Shown here piece after piece: positions 22,085-34,733 of a DNA stretch of 64,000 nt (the stretch's first letter is position 1; every line of letters starts with the position of its first letter). The notes below the pieces were generated by a model. It saw only the letters and a list, made by a program, of their open reading frames with translations. It ran no database searches and was not told the origin of the DNA. Position numbers and translations under genes: made by a program. Where the stretch lies: assembly GCA_025765595.1 (NCBI GenBank), contig JAIVFH010000020.1, positions 1 to 64,000 on the forward strand, read 5' to 3'. The stretch is from Obelidium mucronatum. Lineage: Eukaryota; Chytridiomycota; Chytridiomycetes; Chytridiales; Chytriomycetaceae.

Positions 22085-23777
22085 ATGCACCTCGCCCTTC
22101 TGGCAGTAGTTCTCGCGGCGTCTCTGAGCAGTAAGAGCCGTGTTGTCCGCAGATCGAACGACGCTAACCAGCCTCGAAACTTCGAAAGCCGCAACGCTCT
22201 ACGAACCCGCAGGACGGCAAAGTCCTCTTTGGCGCGTGGGTCGACAGCGAAGACCCGCGCATCGCCGCCGCGACGGGCCTCAACGGCGTCGGCGGCGACT
22301 CGCCGCTGCTCTTCAACCGCCGCCTGGGCAACAACGCCGCCGTGTTCCACAAGTCGCAGACGCTTCCCCTGGGAATCTCCGCCTTCGACAACACGGAAAT
22401 GACGGCGAATCTGACGCTGCTCGAAGAGACAAACACCGACGCCATCTTCATGCTGACCGTGTATCCCATTCCAGTACACGTCGTCGAACCCGTTCGATCT
22501 GTACACGGACGCTGACATCAGGAAGCTGGCTATCCAGCTGGACAACATCTCGAATCCGTCAAAGTCTGGTCGCAGAGTTATGCTGCGTTTTGCCCCAGAA
22601 ATGAATGGGAAACTGGTTTGCCTATGGGAACAAGCCGGCACGTTTTGTTCGAGGTTTGAAAAAAAAATTATTAATCATTTGGGGAACCTTACTCATTTTT
22701 TTTTCTTTCTGCCAGAATACCGCCGCATTGCTGACGCCATCCGAGCAGTCACGAACCGCGTTTCCTTTGTCTGGGCACCCAACGCCGCCAACCTATACCC
22801 ATTCGGCTCAGTTTTACCAGACGCAGAAGTCTCCACTCTGGATACAAACAAGAACGGTGTGGTGGATTTCGAAGATGATCCCTTCACTCCATACTGGCCA
22901 GGCGATGATTATGTTGATTGGGTTGGGATTTCAATGTATTGGAAGGGGAACCCTAATGTTTCGACACCTCCTCGGGATAATTCTGTTTGTCCTCCGGATT
23001 ATTGGGAGCAAATGGTTCAAGGTGGCGGGACGTCGGGTGCGAATCCCAAATTTCCGTTCTATGACATGTTTGCTAAGGGGCACAATAAGCCACTAGTGGT
23101 TGGTAGTTTTTTTTTTTTTTTGCAATCGCCGTAGAGGTATTAATTTCAAAAAAAAAATAAGATGCCTGAAGGAGGTGCCGCGTTTGCCTTGACACAAGGA
23201 TCGAGTTCAACTCCTTTACCTGTGGGTGCAGGACAAGTCAACATTGCTCAAACATTCTGGCGTTCGTATTTGAACACTCGATTCTTTGCCAAATATCCAA
23301 AAGCCAAAATGTTTATCAACTTTGAGTACATCAAGGCTCAAGGTACTTTTTTTTGACAAACAGTTCAAAACCTTTTTTTTTCTCTCTAATTAATACCTCC
23401 TACTTTTTTTTTTCTTTTTTTTTTGGTGTGCGTGTGGTTGTGTTCACACAGAGGACCCTGTTTATGGACAAGCAAATGGAGTTACTCGTGATTACAGAAT
23501 TACCTGGGATCCATCCACAGTAGCAGCCCTGAAAACCGATTTAGCAGCACTTGGAAGCGCTATTCAATGGGCCGTTCCCTTTGTACCAGGTCAAGATCCA
23601 TTGAGTATTGGTGGAGGCCAATCCAATCCAAATGGAGGAACCGTTCGTCCTACCACCGGTGGTGGTGGTGGAACTTCAGCACCCGCAACTACAAAGTCTT
23701 CTTCTGTTGGATCTGTTACACGTGGGGTTCTTTCTTCTGTGGTATTGAGTATAGTTATTGGATTCGCACTTGCTTGA
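22085..23777 (+). CDS. secreted GPI-type GH26-like glycoside hydrolase, copy B
   Basis: A tandem paralogue of copy A with the same exon plan: signal peptide MHLALLAVVLAASLS, intron, LYEP, then GAWVDSEDPRIAAATGLNGV. RRVMLRFAPEMNG carries the proposed acid/base Glu, then VSFVWAPNAANLYPFGS, DDPFTPYWPGDDYVDWVGIS and MPEGGAAFALTQGS. The C-terminal stretch is Gly/Thr/Ser-rich and ends in a hydrophobic GPI-type tail (VLSIVIGFALA). Extra single bases at about 22207 (CCC), 22469 (TT) and 22610 (AAA) break the frame. Poly-T and T-rich introns occur near 23110 and 23350. Tandem duplication with copy A is likely; copy C lies 6 kb away beyond two minus-strand genes. Confidence 0.75.
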
Positions 23778-24141
23778 AAAAAAAAAGGCTTCGTGTTTTG
23801 AATCACTTGAAAAAAAAATATCAAGTTTTATGGAAAGATAATAAACTTTTACAGTACACATGATGTTTTGCTTTAAGAGTATGGAATTTGATGATGGAAC
23901 AAACCCCTTGGTTGACAAACATAGGAAAAATCCTGCGGAACTCCGTTTACGTACTGGAAGTTTTACATTTCAACAAAATGGTTTTCGACAGCAATCGTGC
24001 CATGCAGTATCTGTGGAGTCTAACATAGGGTGATAGATTTGTATGGTTTCTAGACTTTCCTGAGTGAATCGTAAAGAAAAGGTTGTTTCTGGCGCATTTG
24101 AAAAGAACATGGAATTGATTAAATTAAATGTAAGGCCCCAG
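23778..24141. other. intergenic, convergent 3' ends
   Basis: This is the 3' region between GH26-like copy B and ATG22. AATAAA-like ATAATAAAC occurs near 23840. I see no coding exon. Confidence 0.5.
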
Positions 24142-26189
24142 TTACATAACCCCTTCCTTCTCCCTCTCAGCCTTCCCAAACTCTCGTCCATCATCAACCC
24201 CCTTCTCAACATCCACAACCGAAAACACCCACAACGAGACAACCAACTGCGCCCCCAAAAAAACCATCGAATAAAGCTTATTCACCCCAGAATTATCAAT
24301 CGCCGCAACAACAAGCGGCCCAAACCACGCACTCCCTTTATCAGTAATCTCATACAAACTATAAAACTCCGCCTCCGACCCAGGCGGCAACAACTGCGCA
24401 AACAAACTCCGACACGTGCTCTGCGTGGCCCCCACCAAAAACCCATGCACCGCACTCGCAATGTAAATCTCGATTTTGGTTTGGTAACCCACAGGACTGC
24501 CGGGGATAAGCCCCAAACAGCCCCACAGCGGGATCGCGCTGTAGATTGCGTTTTGGAGGAGTAGTACGCGCTTGGAACTGGTTTTTGTGAGGTCTTGGGC
24601 TCGTTTCCAGAGGTAGGTGCCGAGGATGCCGCAGATGGGGACGATTATGGCGAGGACGAGTGTGTCTTTGGTTGTGAATCCAAGGTGGGATTGTGCCCAT
24701 AGAATTGCAACAGAGGATAGGGCTGGGTGGTTTTTTATGAGACAGTGAATACCAAAAACCAAATTTTTAAAAACTTACTGTTTAACGAATCTCCGTAAAA
24801 GAACCAACCAATCAGGAAAAAAGAACAGATGGCGGAGTTTACTAGCTTTCGAGAAGGAGGTGAAAACTGCATAACAAAAAATTCGTCAACCATTAAAAGT
24901 CCAAACGGACGACCTAAAAAAACTGTACCCTTCTTTGTAGAATACGTTAAAACATTAGAATCCACTGGAAAAGGCGGTCCAGGACGAGCTCGCAAATGTC
25001 TACCTGACATACAAGACTCCCGCCAACCACACAAGCCCAAACAATGCCACGCCAAGTTGCAACTGCATAAGTGGATGGAAGAGAATCGGGCGGTGTATAG
25101 AGCGCTGCAAACGCAATCACAATCAGAAGGAACCCAAGCGCAGACGCATACATCCATACGAATCCATTTGAAGAAATAGTATTAATAGGTGTCGTCCAGT
25201 TTTGCAAGAAGGGTTTCTCGAGTTGCGTCAGGGGATTCTGCGTGGGCGAGAAAGTCGGCTAAAAAGAGTTTCTCGTTAAGTAAAAAAAGTTTCCCCCCTA
25301 CTTAATTTGGCTTCGTGTTTTTTTTTTTTTACTCAACGATGATTCCTTGCAAGAAGCGGTAGATAGGCATAAACCAGCATCCAACAAACCCCCACACAGA
25401 CTCCAATCGTAATCGCAAGGATCAGACCGAAAGTAAACATGGAAAATCCAACCAGTGTTGGGAACAGCAAACAGCAAAGCGATCCCACAAGTGAAAAAAC
25501 GATCCAGAGCGTCTTTCTGTAAGCTTTAAACAGGGAAAGAGAAAAAAAAATGGGAAGGGGGTTTTGAGTTTAATATAAAAAAGCATTCAATGGTGTACGT
25601 TTTTTGCACATACAGTTATGATCGGCAATAGAACCAAAGCAAATGAATATGAAGGCTTGGATGACAGTACTAACGACGACGCCGTAAAAGAATAAGGATG
25701 TTGTATCAACCCAAGCACCAGCAAACTGAACATCGCATGTATAGCTTTCGGTTATATCACACTGGGATGGAGTGATCCGCTGAACAAAAATATGATCAGT
25801 TCAAGATCGGATCCTGGACTTTGTTTCGCCTTGCAGCTCACCTCGAGTATATCCATATCCAGCTGTAAGCGTTTGAACTATAAGCGGAATAAAGAAGCTG
25901 AGTGCTCCTTGTCTTGTGTTTTGTGAAAGAAAGATCAATTCTGAGAAGATCTTCTAACTACCAAAGTAGTGACTACTCACTGGGCAGGATCCATAGCAGC
26001 CCCCATAACGTAGAAAGCCTGGCATTCGAAAGTGAAAGAATCAGTTTAGTAGAGTAATCAGATGGAACTCTTCTAATTGGATGGGTGTCTCAAGCGAAGG
26101 AGGAGGCAGGCAAAGGAAAGGCCTGTACTCACCCTCAGTTCCTCCTTCGAAACTGGAGTTTGATCAATGTCACAGAATTCACCGCTCAT
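24142..26189 (-). CDS. ATG22: Atg22/UMF1-family vacuolar effluxer
   Basis: A major-facilitator-type membrane protein; yeast Atg22 exports amino acids from the vacuole after autophagy. The proposed start at 26189 gives MSGEFCDIDQTPVSKEELR. After introns come FYVMGAAMDPA, QGALSFFIPLIVQTLTAGYG, SLFFYGVVVSTVIQAFIFI, FGSIADH, KTLWIVFSLVGSLCCLLFP and ITIGVCVGFVGCWFMPIYRF. The C-terminal half has WAQSHLGFTTKDTLVLAI, IYIASAVHGFLVGATQSTCR and the conserved GSEAEFYSLYEITDKGSAWF. It is built from about eight exons. The end of the M28 peptidase gene lies only 120 bases upstream. The function is assigned by family; the vacuolar membrane is the expected place. Confidence 0.87.
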
Positions 26190-26309
26190 CAAAGACGATG
26201 GAACAACACCATCCTTCAACTCCTTCAACAGCGTCAAGGTCTCTCATTTAAGGTTTTACTAATAATCAATAATGAAAATTTTGAAACCAACTGAGCGCCT
26301 CAGAATATA

Positions 26310-29300
26310 TTAAGCAATAACAGTGACTTGATCCACAGCCATATACCCCTGCGTACTCCATTCAACCCCGCCGCCAACACTCTTTTCATAATCAGAAATC
26401 GCACCTTGAACTCTCTTCAAAACTTGCCCACTACGAAACCCATTCCCCCAAAGCCACCGGAATAAAGTCTTTTGCTTTCCTCCTCCTCCTCTTCCTCCGC
26501 CCATCATTTGTTGTCTCGCTTTCGAGTATGGTTCCAAAGTGTCGTATGTGTTTCTTTCGATTCCTGATAAATGCAGATACAATTTGGTTGTTGGACTAGC
26601 TGCTTTGAATTTGATTGTCACGTTCCAGAAGTTGGCAGGGTATCCGCCAGCGTGTTTGATTACATGTGTTTTGAACCCAGCTTCGGGGATTGTAGACAAT
26701 GACCAGGAAATCACCTCAGCATCAAATTTCAATACTATGCCTAGTAGTACAGTCAAAAATGTTAAGACATGCGTATAAATACCCAAGAATTAAATAACTG
26801 TATTTTTTCTTTTTTACCCAAATGATCAGGATGGAAGCAAGTCACAAGAATCTCTCTCGCCTCCAACCCCTCATCAAAGTCCGAAAGCTCTTCCACTTTG
26901 ACGGTTGGCACTGGATCCTTTTTGACACCTTCAATTGTCTTGAACGAGTCAACCCCGAAATCAATAACATACACCTCGATAAAGTGTGAAAAGGGGAAGA
27001 AAACAGCAGCACTGTGATCATTCTCTTCCGGACTTTGCCTGTGATGGCTGACGTTCCCCAATGAGCCCGCAATTGAAGAAACTAAGCCTGCAACCGAGAC
27101 TGGATCAGCAGTGACCAATCAAAACAGATTCTTTCCCAGAGGTTGAATTTTGTCCGTATTGTACAAACAGTCGCTAATAAGGATTCCCAACTTAGAGAAA
27201 TATCCAAAAAATAAATAAATAAATAAATAAAAATATACCTTTGGATGCAATTGATCAAACTCATTGCTTCTCACAAGCACAGACAATACAACTACAATCG
27301 TCACTAAACTCCAAAGAAACCCTCGAAGCAGCCATTTATGAGAACACCGCGCAAGTAATGCACTGCACGATCCCACTTGCACCCATTGCAACCAACAATC
27401 CCACCAATCCACCCACAATCGCGTCTGACGGAGTCTCAGGTCCCAATCGGCCTGTCAACGGAACAAATAACATAATGAAGCCCCAAGCGCTGTTGACAGT
27501 GTTGAAGAGTGGGAGTAAAGAGGCAATGAAATAGCTTAAAGGGTTGATGGGGAAGTGACTCCCAATCACACCGTTTCCGGGAGGAGATATGAAACCGATC
27601 AAGCCAGAGTGCAACGAGATAGCTTGAGAGATGTATCAGTAGATATATATGTGCTTCCCAAACCGCCCCATGTCATTAAAAGGATTAATCCGGCTGATAA
27701 AAGCATATTTCCAGCATATACGCGTCTTTCAAATGCTGCTGGCGTATCGAGGACATTTGTAGAAACTAAAGAGTCGCACAAAGATGTGAGTTGCAAAGAT
27801 TCCTAAAAACAAAAAAAAAAAAAAAAAAATACGGAAATACGGGAAGAAAGATCCAATTCAACAAAACTCTGAAACCAAGTTTCATTCACTTACCAAGCAA
27901 GGACGCAGGGCCAAAAATCAAAAAGGCGAGCCACTCTTCTTTGAAATACATTAATGGTTTTCCCAAAACAAATTGAGTGAAGATTCCAGCGAATATTGGT
28001 GTAATCAAAGCCGCCACAAAATTGGCAATGACAAATACCAAAGTTTTGATGAAAGCAAACAAGGAGCGGACAGATTTGCGTTGAGAATCAGGACTCGACG
28101 CTGCCCAGATCCCAGGACGGATGATTTCGAACACTGAGAGACTAATCACAATAGCGTGAATAAGGGCTGCTGTTTTTGTGCTATACACAAAGAAAAGGGT
28201 ATCTGAAAAAAAATGGCAACATGTTAGAAAATAAATCAAGATGCAATGATACTCACCAAATAAGTCAAAGTAAATGAAGTCTCTTCCTTCTTTGAATGTT
28301 TCGATCTCAGCTTCAGTCATTAAATGCAAAACCATATCTAACGCGTTTTCTCCAGAGTGTTGAATCAAACCAGGTTGAATATTTTCAGCCGTGTCCAGCA
28401 TGGTATGATATCTTTAAAAAAAAATGGTCCACATTAATTACACTCGATAAAGCAGAGATGGAAAATTAAAAGTGATACTCAAACAAGTAAGAATTCTGAT
28501 AAATCGCCATATCAATCCCAAGCATCCCACCATACTCCAAAAACTGGCGATAATCCGTATCACTCAAAATCAAACCAGTTTTGAACAAATCATTCGACGA
28601 CACACTCCCATGAGGCCGCCGCACACTTTTCCCATACGCTTCCACGAGACTCTGCGAATTGGCTTGGAACAAGACTTCTTTCCCAGAGTTCCCCATTGCT
28701 TCGAGGTTGATGAAGGAGCGCACGGTTTTTGCCAACGGGTGGCGGGTGCTGAAGGCGTGGGACGCGTCTTGGAGGGTTTCTTCGGCGCCGTTGAAGAGTA
28801 AGACGAGAGAGTTGCGGAAATGGCGTTATCTTTTTGGGAGATGATTTGCTGCGAGCTCTAACATCACGGCGATGGGGGTTGCGTCGTCGCATGCGCCAAC
28901 AGTTCCAACTTGAGAATCATAGTGCGCTGTTTTTTTTTCAAACAGATTCAGTTATTTTCTCAGAGACCTTCTTTGTTCTCACCATTTACCAAGATAGAAT
29001 TCTCATCACACTCTGACCGCCCACATGAGATATGGACAACGATATTCGTTATATTCACATAACTTTTCGTGACGGCTGTATTCATGATTGTGAACGAATG
29101 ACTGCCAGAAGACCGTTGAATATCGATCGAGAACGGAACTTTCGAAGTGACGTTGGATTTCACTTCAATTTCGAAAGAAGGTACTCTTCGGCCCGTTTTT
29201 CGCCGCTTGTTCCCACAACACCTGTTCACGACAGTCTCAAATCAACAACCCGAGTATTTTGAACAGCAAGAAAGCAATACCAAAAAAAAAAGACTCAACG

Positions 29301-29533
29301 AGTGCCAATATCTTCAGCCAATGCCTTCACATGGACCATGGCGGCTTCTTCTGAGAAAAATTCACGGCCAATGTGCGACGGGTCGCCAATCTTGACAGGA
29401 GCAGGCAACGTAAACGCCAAGTGCGTCGCAGCGAGATGCCGCAAGAGTAAATGCAAGCAAAAGAGCAGAAACCACCGATGCAGTGTGGGGGGCGTGGACT
29501 GTTAGATGCGGCTGCGTCTTTCGAAGGATTCAT
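26310..29533 (-). CDS. ERMP1: ERMP1-type M28 membrane metallopeptidase
   Basis: A polytopic ER/vacuolar membrane protein with a luminal M28 zinc aminopeptidase domain. The N-terminal membrane segment is followed by FSEEAAMVHVKALAEDIGTR. The peptidase part has AHYDSQVGTVGACDDATPIA (zinc His and Asp), LFNGAEE (catalytic Glu pair), HPLAKTVRSFINLEAMGN, ILSDTDYRQFLEYGG and YLYHTMLDT (last zinc His). All zinc ligands are present, so activity is likely. The rest comprises several hydrophobic segments (ISLSVFEIIRPG, VIANFVAALITPIFAG, AIVGGLVGLLVAMGASG) and a luminal C-terminal domain ending VDQVTVIA. At least two frame breaks occur in the first exon (29400-29500). Substrates are not known. Confidence 0.88.
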
Positions 29534-29724
29534 TTTTTCTTATCCAAATAATAAGTTATTATCAGTAACAATTAATTCTTCGATCTATTCATAACTATTC
29601 ATGTAACTTGACGAAGGCAGCAATCGTTGTGGCAGAGCAGAGAAGTTAAAAAGAGGTTCAGGCTTGTGTGGCTGCTTGTGGATCCACTTTGAAAAAGAAC
29701 AACAAAAAAAACCAACAAAAAACG

Positions 29725-31481
29725 ATGCATTTGCCGACGCTTGTGGTGGCGCTACTCCTGCAGCTCTCGGTCGCCAGTGGGTTAACGTTTTAGCTTCGAG
29801 CGCGAGACTCACCTCGACACTTAGCGGCGACGCTCTACGAACCGGCGGACGGAAAGATCATCTTTGGCGCGTGGGTCGACAGCGAAGACGCGCTCGCGGC
29901 GGGCAACATCGGCGTCGTCGGCGACTCGCCGGCGGCGTTCAACCGGCGGCTCGGCAAGAACGCGGGCGTGTTCCACCTGTCGCAGACGCTGCCGCTGGGC
30001 GTGTCGCCGTTCACAGCAGCAGGAAGAGACGGCGAACGTGACGCTGGTCGAGCAGACAAACACTGGTTTCTGCGTTCTTTCGTTTGTTGGCTGTTTTCTG
30101 TCGAGTGCTGATTGGTCGCACTGTCACAGACGCTATCCTGTTCATCACAGTCTATCCGAACCAGACTGATCCAAATTCCTTCGACCTGTACACGGACGCC
30201 GACATTACAAAGCTGGCCTACCAGCTCGACAGTCTGACAAACCCGCTGCGCTCGTCACGACGTGTCATGCTGCGATTCGCCCCAGAAATGAACGGAAACT
30301 GGTACGTACAGTATCTGCCAGATATATACTTCGTACTCAATAATTGGATGCAGGTTCAGATATGGCCAACAGCCTGCTCGATTCGTGAAGGGTATGTGGT
30401 CAAAGTGCTACTTCCAAGTGATCATTGAGCCCCAAAAAAAAAAATCCCTACCCAGTTTGCTTCTTTTCCAGAATACCGCCGTGTTGTCGACTATTATTAG
30501 ATCTGTTACAAATCGTGTGTCTTTCGTGTGGGCACCCTAATGCTGCGAATTTGTACCCTTTCGGCGACAAGACGACACCCAATGTGGAGAGGCCTGCTCT
30601 AGACACCAACAAGAATGGAGTTCTCGATTATGATGACGATCCTTTTACTCCGTACTGGCCTGGAACCGATTATGTGGACTGGGTTGGGATTTCAATGTAC
30701 TGGAAGGGCGATTACAGCAAGGACACTCCCCCACATGACAATTCTGCAAGTCCAGTAGATTATTGGGAGCAAATGGTTCAAGGCGGTGGAAGCAGCTGGA
30801 TCCAACCCAAAGTTTCCATTTTATGACATGTTTGCGAAAAAGTACAACAAACCTCTGGTGGTAAGTAGTTCTCTCTTCATGTGTTATTAAAGATTGAATG
30901 TATATGTATGAAATCAAACGGACGACATTCAATAGATGCCAGAAGGAGGCGCCGCTTTTGCATTGACTCAGAAGCCGTCACCTGCCCCACTACCAGTGGG
31001 AGTTGGACAAGTGACAATTCTGCGTACTTTTTGGAGATCTTACTTGTCGCCAGAATTCTTTGCAAAGTACCCCAAGGCGAAAATGTTTATCAACTTTGAA
31101 TATTTAAAGATTGACGGTTTGTGCTCATTCATTATTACACGCCCCTCATCCACTTCTCTAAACATTCATTTTTTGGAAATTAATCTCAGAGGACCCCGGT
31201 GGACCTGCTGACAAAGGACAATGGAATTGACCGCTGATTACCGAATTACATGGGATCCAGCAGTATTAGCCGCTTTCAAAGCAGACATTGGCGCCCTCGG
31301 AAACATTGTTCAGTGGGCAGTTCCTTTTGTTCCCAATGTTGATCCACTCAAGATTGGTGGGGGCCAAACGCCACCAGCTGCAATCAAAACCGAGGCAGCT
31401 CCAGCCAAGACGGGTTCGGCTGCTGTCTCGCAATTGTCTTTTGCTGCATCGCTTGCGTGTTTCTTTTCTTTCTTTTTATAA
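29725..31481 (+). CDS. secreted GPI-type GH26-like glycoside hydrolase, copy C
   Basis: Third paralogue, same plan: signal peptide MHLPTLVVALLLQLSVASG, short intron, LYEPADGKIIFGAWVDSED, TVYPNQTDPNSFDLYTDADI, RRVMLRFAPEMNGNW with an intron inside the Trp codon, RYGQQPARFVK, VSFVWAP, DDPFTPYWPGTDYVDWVGIS, MPEGGAAFALTQKPS and a hydrophobic GPI-type tail. It is the most damaged copy: about six single extra bases, near 30010, 30495 (TATTATT), 30536 (CCC), 30800, 31197 (GG) and 31235. Each can be undone by removing one base. This is either assembly error or early decay; copies A and B show the same type of change. The early coding block (29830-30030) is very GC-rich. Confidence 0.7.
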
Positions 31482-31540
31482 GTAACTTGATGTCGTTGCG
31501 ATTCGTGAATAAGTGAAATCGAAATACTCACTAGTACTGA

Positions 31541-33705
31541 ATGAGCCAGTCGTCGCGCCGCGCGTGGAACCGAACCAACTCCGCGACGAGCGCCGCGACA
31601 GGGGTCCGCGGCGTCGAGCAGCGTGCGGTACTTTCCGTGCTTGTCCGTCAGTGGCTGCCCTAACCAACTCTGTCTTTCTCTTTCGCGCTCGCCAGCGGGC
31701 CGACGTCCGCGCTGTCGTCGTTTTCTGCGCGAGCGCGGCATCAACGCCGGCCGTCCTGAATCCGTACGCGCGGCTGCCGCAGGGCGCCGTTGGCGGCGGC
31801 GGCGAAGACGATCAGGTGCAGCCAAGCACACTCCCCGAAGAACAAGAACAACAGGAGGACAAGGAAGAAGATGATAAAGAAGAAGATAAAGAAGAAGACA
31901 ATACGGAAGACAAGGACAAGGAAGTGAAGACACAGGAACGAATGGGTGCGTCAGCGGAAACTGTGCTGCAGCTAGTGCAAGCAGGTTCTTCTCGAGCCAA
32001 CAACAAGAGAAAGAACGTTGAAGTTGCTCAAGATCCCGACGCCCCTGCCAAGGAAGCAAAGAAACCTAGAAAGGCTCCAGCCAAAAAGGGCGCTGCAAAA
32101 AAGAAGGCAGTAGACTCGGATTCAGATGACGCACCAAACGACACTGTCGGCCGCTCGGCCCACACAAAGCGTGGAACAGGCGATGCAGATTCCTTGCTCA
32201 AATTCTGTCAGCGATGTCTCCGAAAGTTTGTCCCTGAAGTCGATGGAGAAGATACATGTACCGCTTGTTTGAATATTCCAAAGGCGGGAGGAGGAGCTTC
32301 GCGGAAAATCAGTGCCCTGAAACGACGACGCGCTGTTCTTGTGGACGATTTAATCGAGGGATCTGTATTGCCATTGCGCGACATGTGTATCAAACTGATT
32401 GCTGACAACATTGATGCCGTGGAAGCATTTGGTGACATACCGGATTACGTAAAGCGAAGTATATCTCGTATTCTGAGTCGTAGGAGAGCCATCAATGCGA
32501 CTACTCTATCTCTATTTATTGGTGCCGATCAGCAATGTGTTGAACTATTTGATTGTGCAAGTTGAGTAGTAGATTCTATTGGAAGAAAACCAAACTCTGG
32601 TACTCGGACTGATTGACCGTTCTCACTTGTCGATTATTTAGGATTGAAACCGGACAACTTTAACCAAATCATTCTCATGTCCCCGAATATTCACACACTC
32701 CACCTGGCCGATTGCGGGCAAATGACAGACAATGAAGTTACTGGTGCTTGCACAAAGCTGTCCATCCATCACGTCGCTGACTCTGAAAGGCTGCTTCCTT
32801 GTCCGCGATACTGCTTTTGAAACTCTCTTGTCTGGCCCAGTTTCCAAAAATTTGCAGAATCTATTTCTCGAAAACACGGCCAAATTTGGTGCATTGTCTA
32901 TTGCTGCTTTGACGACGCATTGCAAGGAACTAAAGACATTGTGCTTGAGTCAGTGTAGTGCGGTTGGCGGAGAAGTAGTTCGTGGATTGAGCACTTTGGT
33001 TGGATTAACCAGTTTAGAATTGATGGAATTGGGAAACTGTTGGTGATGATGATATTGTCGCTATTTTAGCTGCTATCGGAAAGGGATTGAACAAACTATC
33101 ATTGAATGGGTGTGTATCACTCTCTCCATTTCTCTCGCGGCTTTGAATGTTTCTCTTTCATTTTACTGACAGAACTCTCTCCTTACTTATTTCTCTGTTT
33201 TCAGGTTTGTCGAAATGACAAGACAAAGTCCTGGTTGAAGGACTCGGAAAACACTGCCCCAACCTCCACCATTTATCCCTCCGAAACAACGAGCTCCTAA
33301 CAGACGACGGAATGCTCCACTACCTCAACACCCAAGAAATCCAATCTATCCCCGTTAAAATCCCTCGACCTACATCGCTTATACAACCTCACCGACGCAA
33401 GCGTAATCAGCATCATATCCCACCACGGAGCATCCCTCAACCGTCTCGTCCTCAACGGTCTCGACGATGTAACTGCACACGCGTTAAAAGCAGTCGTTGA
33501 AGGGTGTCCAAGTATATCAGATCTTGACATGAGTTGGGTGCGGAGTTTCAATGATGACTTGTTTTCCGCAATGGTCGGGCGCTGCAAGTGGTTGAAGTCT
33601 GTTAAAGTGTATGGGTGTAATTTGTTGACGGAGTTTAGTTTGGTGAAAAAGTTTTTTAATGTGGAGGGGGATTTGATTCGGGTTGTTGGAAATGAATTTG
33701 ATTGA
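31541..33705 (+). CDS. RAD7: RAD7-like leucine-rich-repeat nucleotide-excision-repair protein
   Basis: Yeast Rad7 works with Rad16 in global genome repair and as part of a Cullin ubiquitin ligase. The N-terminus MSQSSRRAWNRTNSAT leads, after a probable intron, into GPTSALSSFLRERGINA when one T of TTTT (31721-31724) is dropped. An acidic Lys/Glu stretch follows, then a four-Cys zinc motif (CQRCLRKF, CTACLN), PLRDMCIKLIADNIDAVEAF and the repeats CPSITSLTLKGCFLVRD, CKELKTLCLSQCSAVGG, GKGLNKLSLNG, CPNLHHLSLRNNELLTDDGM, SLNRLVLNGLDDVTAHAL and CPSISDLDMSWVRSFNDDLF. Frame breaks by single extra bases lie at 31724, about 33041, 33220 and 33335. The match to the RAD7 zinc and LRR layout is strong. Nuclear. 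Confidence 0.87.
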
Positions 33706-34733
33706 ATTTTGTCATTGTTCTTTTTTTTTTTTTCCGTTTCCGCTTTGTAGGTTGAAGGGGACCTGTAGGCAATACTCCGCAACAGTTTTATTACTTTAGG
33801 TGGTGTAATGTAGTGATGGCTGTTGCCGGGTGGTGTGGGCACTTCTACATAAAACCCCTGAAATCCAATTCACACAAATCTGTTCGGCAAAAATGAAAAC
33901 GATGTACAAAATTTATACCAAAATCAAAAGAGTAATGTGCTCGGTTTTTGGCTCTCGATCGCGATGCTTGTATTGCTGCACGTAAAAATCACCAAGCCAA
34001 GTTGTCCACCAACGTCCCACTGAAATCTATCAAGCGTGTGAAGGGGCACCCCATCTGGAAGAGAAGGATATTGGCTTGTTCTTTGAATGTGCCTGCCGTT
34101 TGCACAGCAATGATGGTTCATCCAGGAGACACAATGATCATTGTGACTCCCCCAGGCCGTAGGGAGCCGGAAATCCAGGTATGACAAAATTAAATACAAT
34201 TATACACTTGGGTAAATTTGCTTTTTTACAGTGCATGCCATTGAAATGTACTACTTCATGATCAACAGGCATCAGTGAATCTGTAGCAGTCCACACATTC
34301 TCCCAAAGGGTTGATCACGAACACAACATACCCACTGCCCAACCCTTCATCTTTCGCGTTTAAGAATTAAAACGATACTATCAGAACTGTAGACAGTTGC
34401 AAAGCATACTGGCACCCCATAAACGCGTGCCTCCGAAATTTGGCGGATGAAAGACCAACTGGCAAGTGGCAGCAGTACGCCGGACCAGTCAAGAAATATC
34501 AAAGGCGATAGGGGAAAGGAAACTAAATGTACAACTGGTATCGATCTTAAGCATCTTGGTTCAAGAGGAATCGCCTGAGTTGGCATTTGGGGACGAGTTC
34601 TACAATGTGCACCTTAACTGAAACCAGTAGCGCTATCCATTGGAACTGGAAATGAACAAGTGCGAAAGATTATGGAATGTGCATTGAAAAATAAAGATTA
34701 TACTATTCCATTGGCGCAGTAATTGCAGAATAA
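33706..34733. other. unresolved region with fragments of coding-like sequence
   Basis: No gene can be closed here. The plus strand has a coding-looking fragment at 33948-34184 (KRVKGHPIWKRRILACSLNV) and another at about 34500-34619 (SKAIGERKLNVQLVSILSIL, then EESPELAFGDEFYNVHLN before a stop). They might be exons of one gene broken by single-base errors, or a decayed gene. I recognise no family in either fragment or in the opposite strand. Confidence 0.35.

Noticed and set aside
20700..31250. Programmed +1 frameshifting in the GH26-like genes
   Set aside because: Sites share no slippery motif, several occur per gene, and the same kind of change hits unrelated conserved genes; assembly error is simpler.
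31513..31560. Start at 31513 for RAD7
   Set aside because: Its N-terminal translation has no family match, whereas 31541 gives an Arg/Asn-rich start and then GPTSALSSFLRERG as in RAD7.
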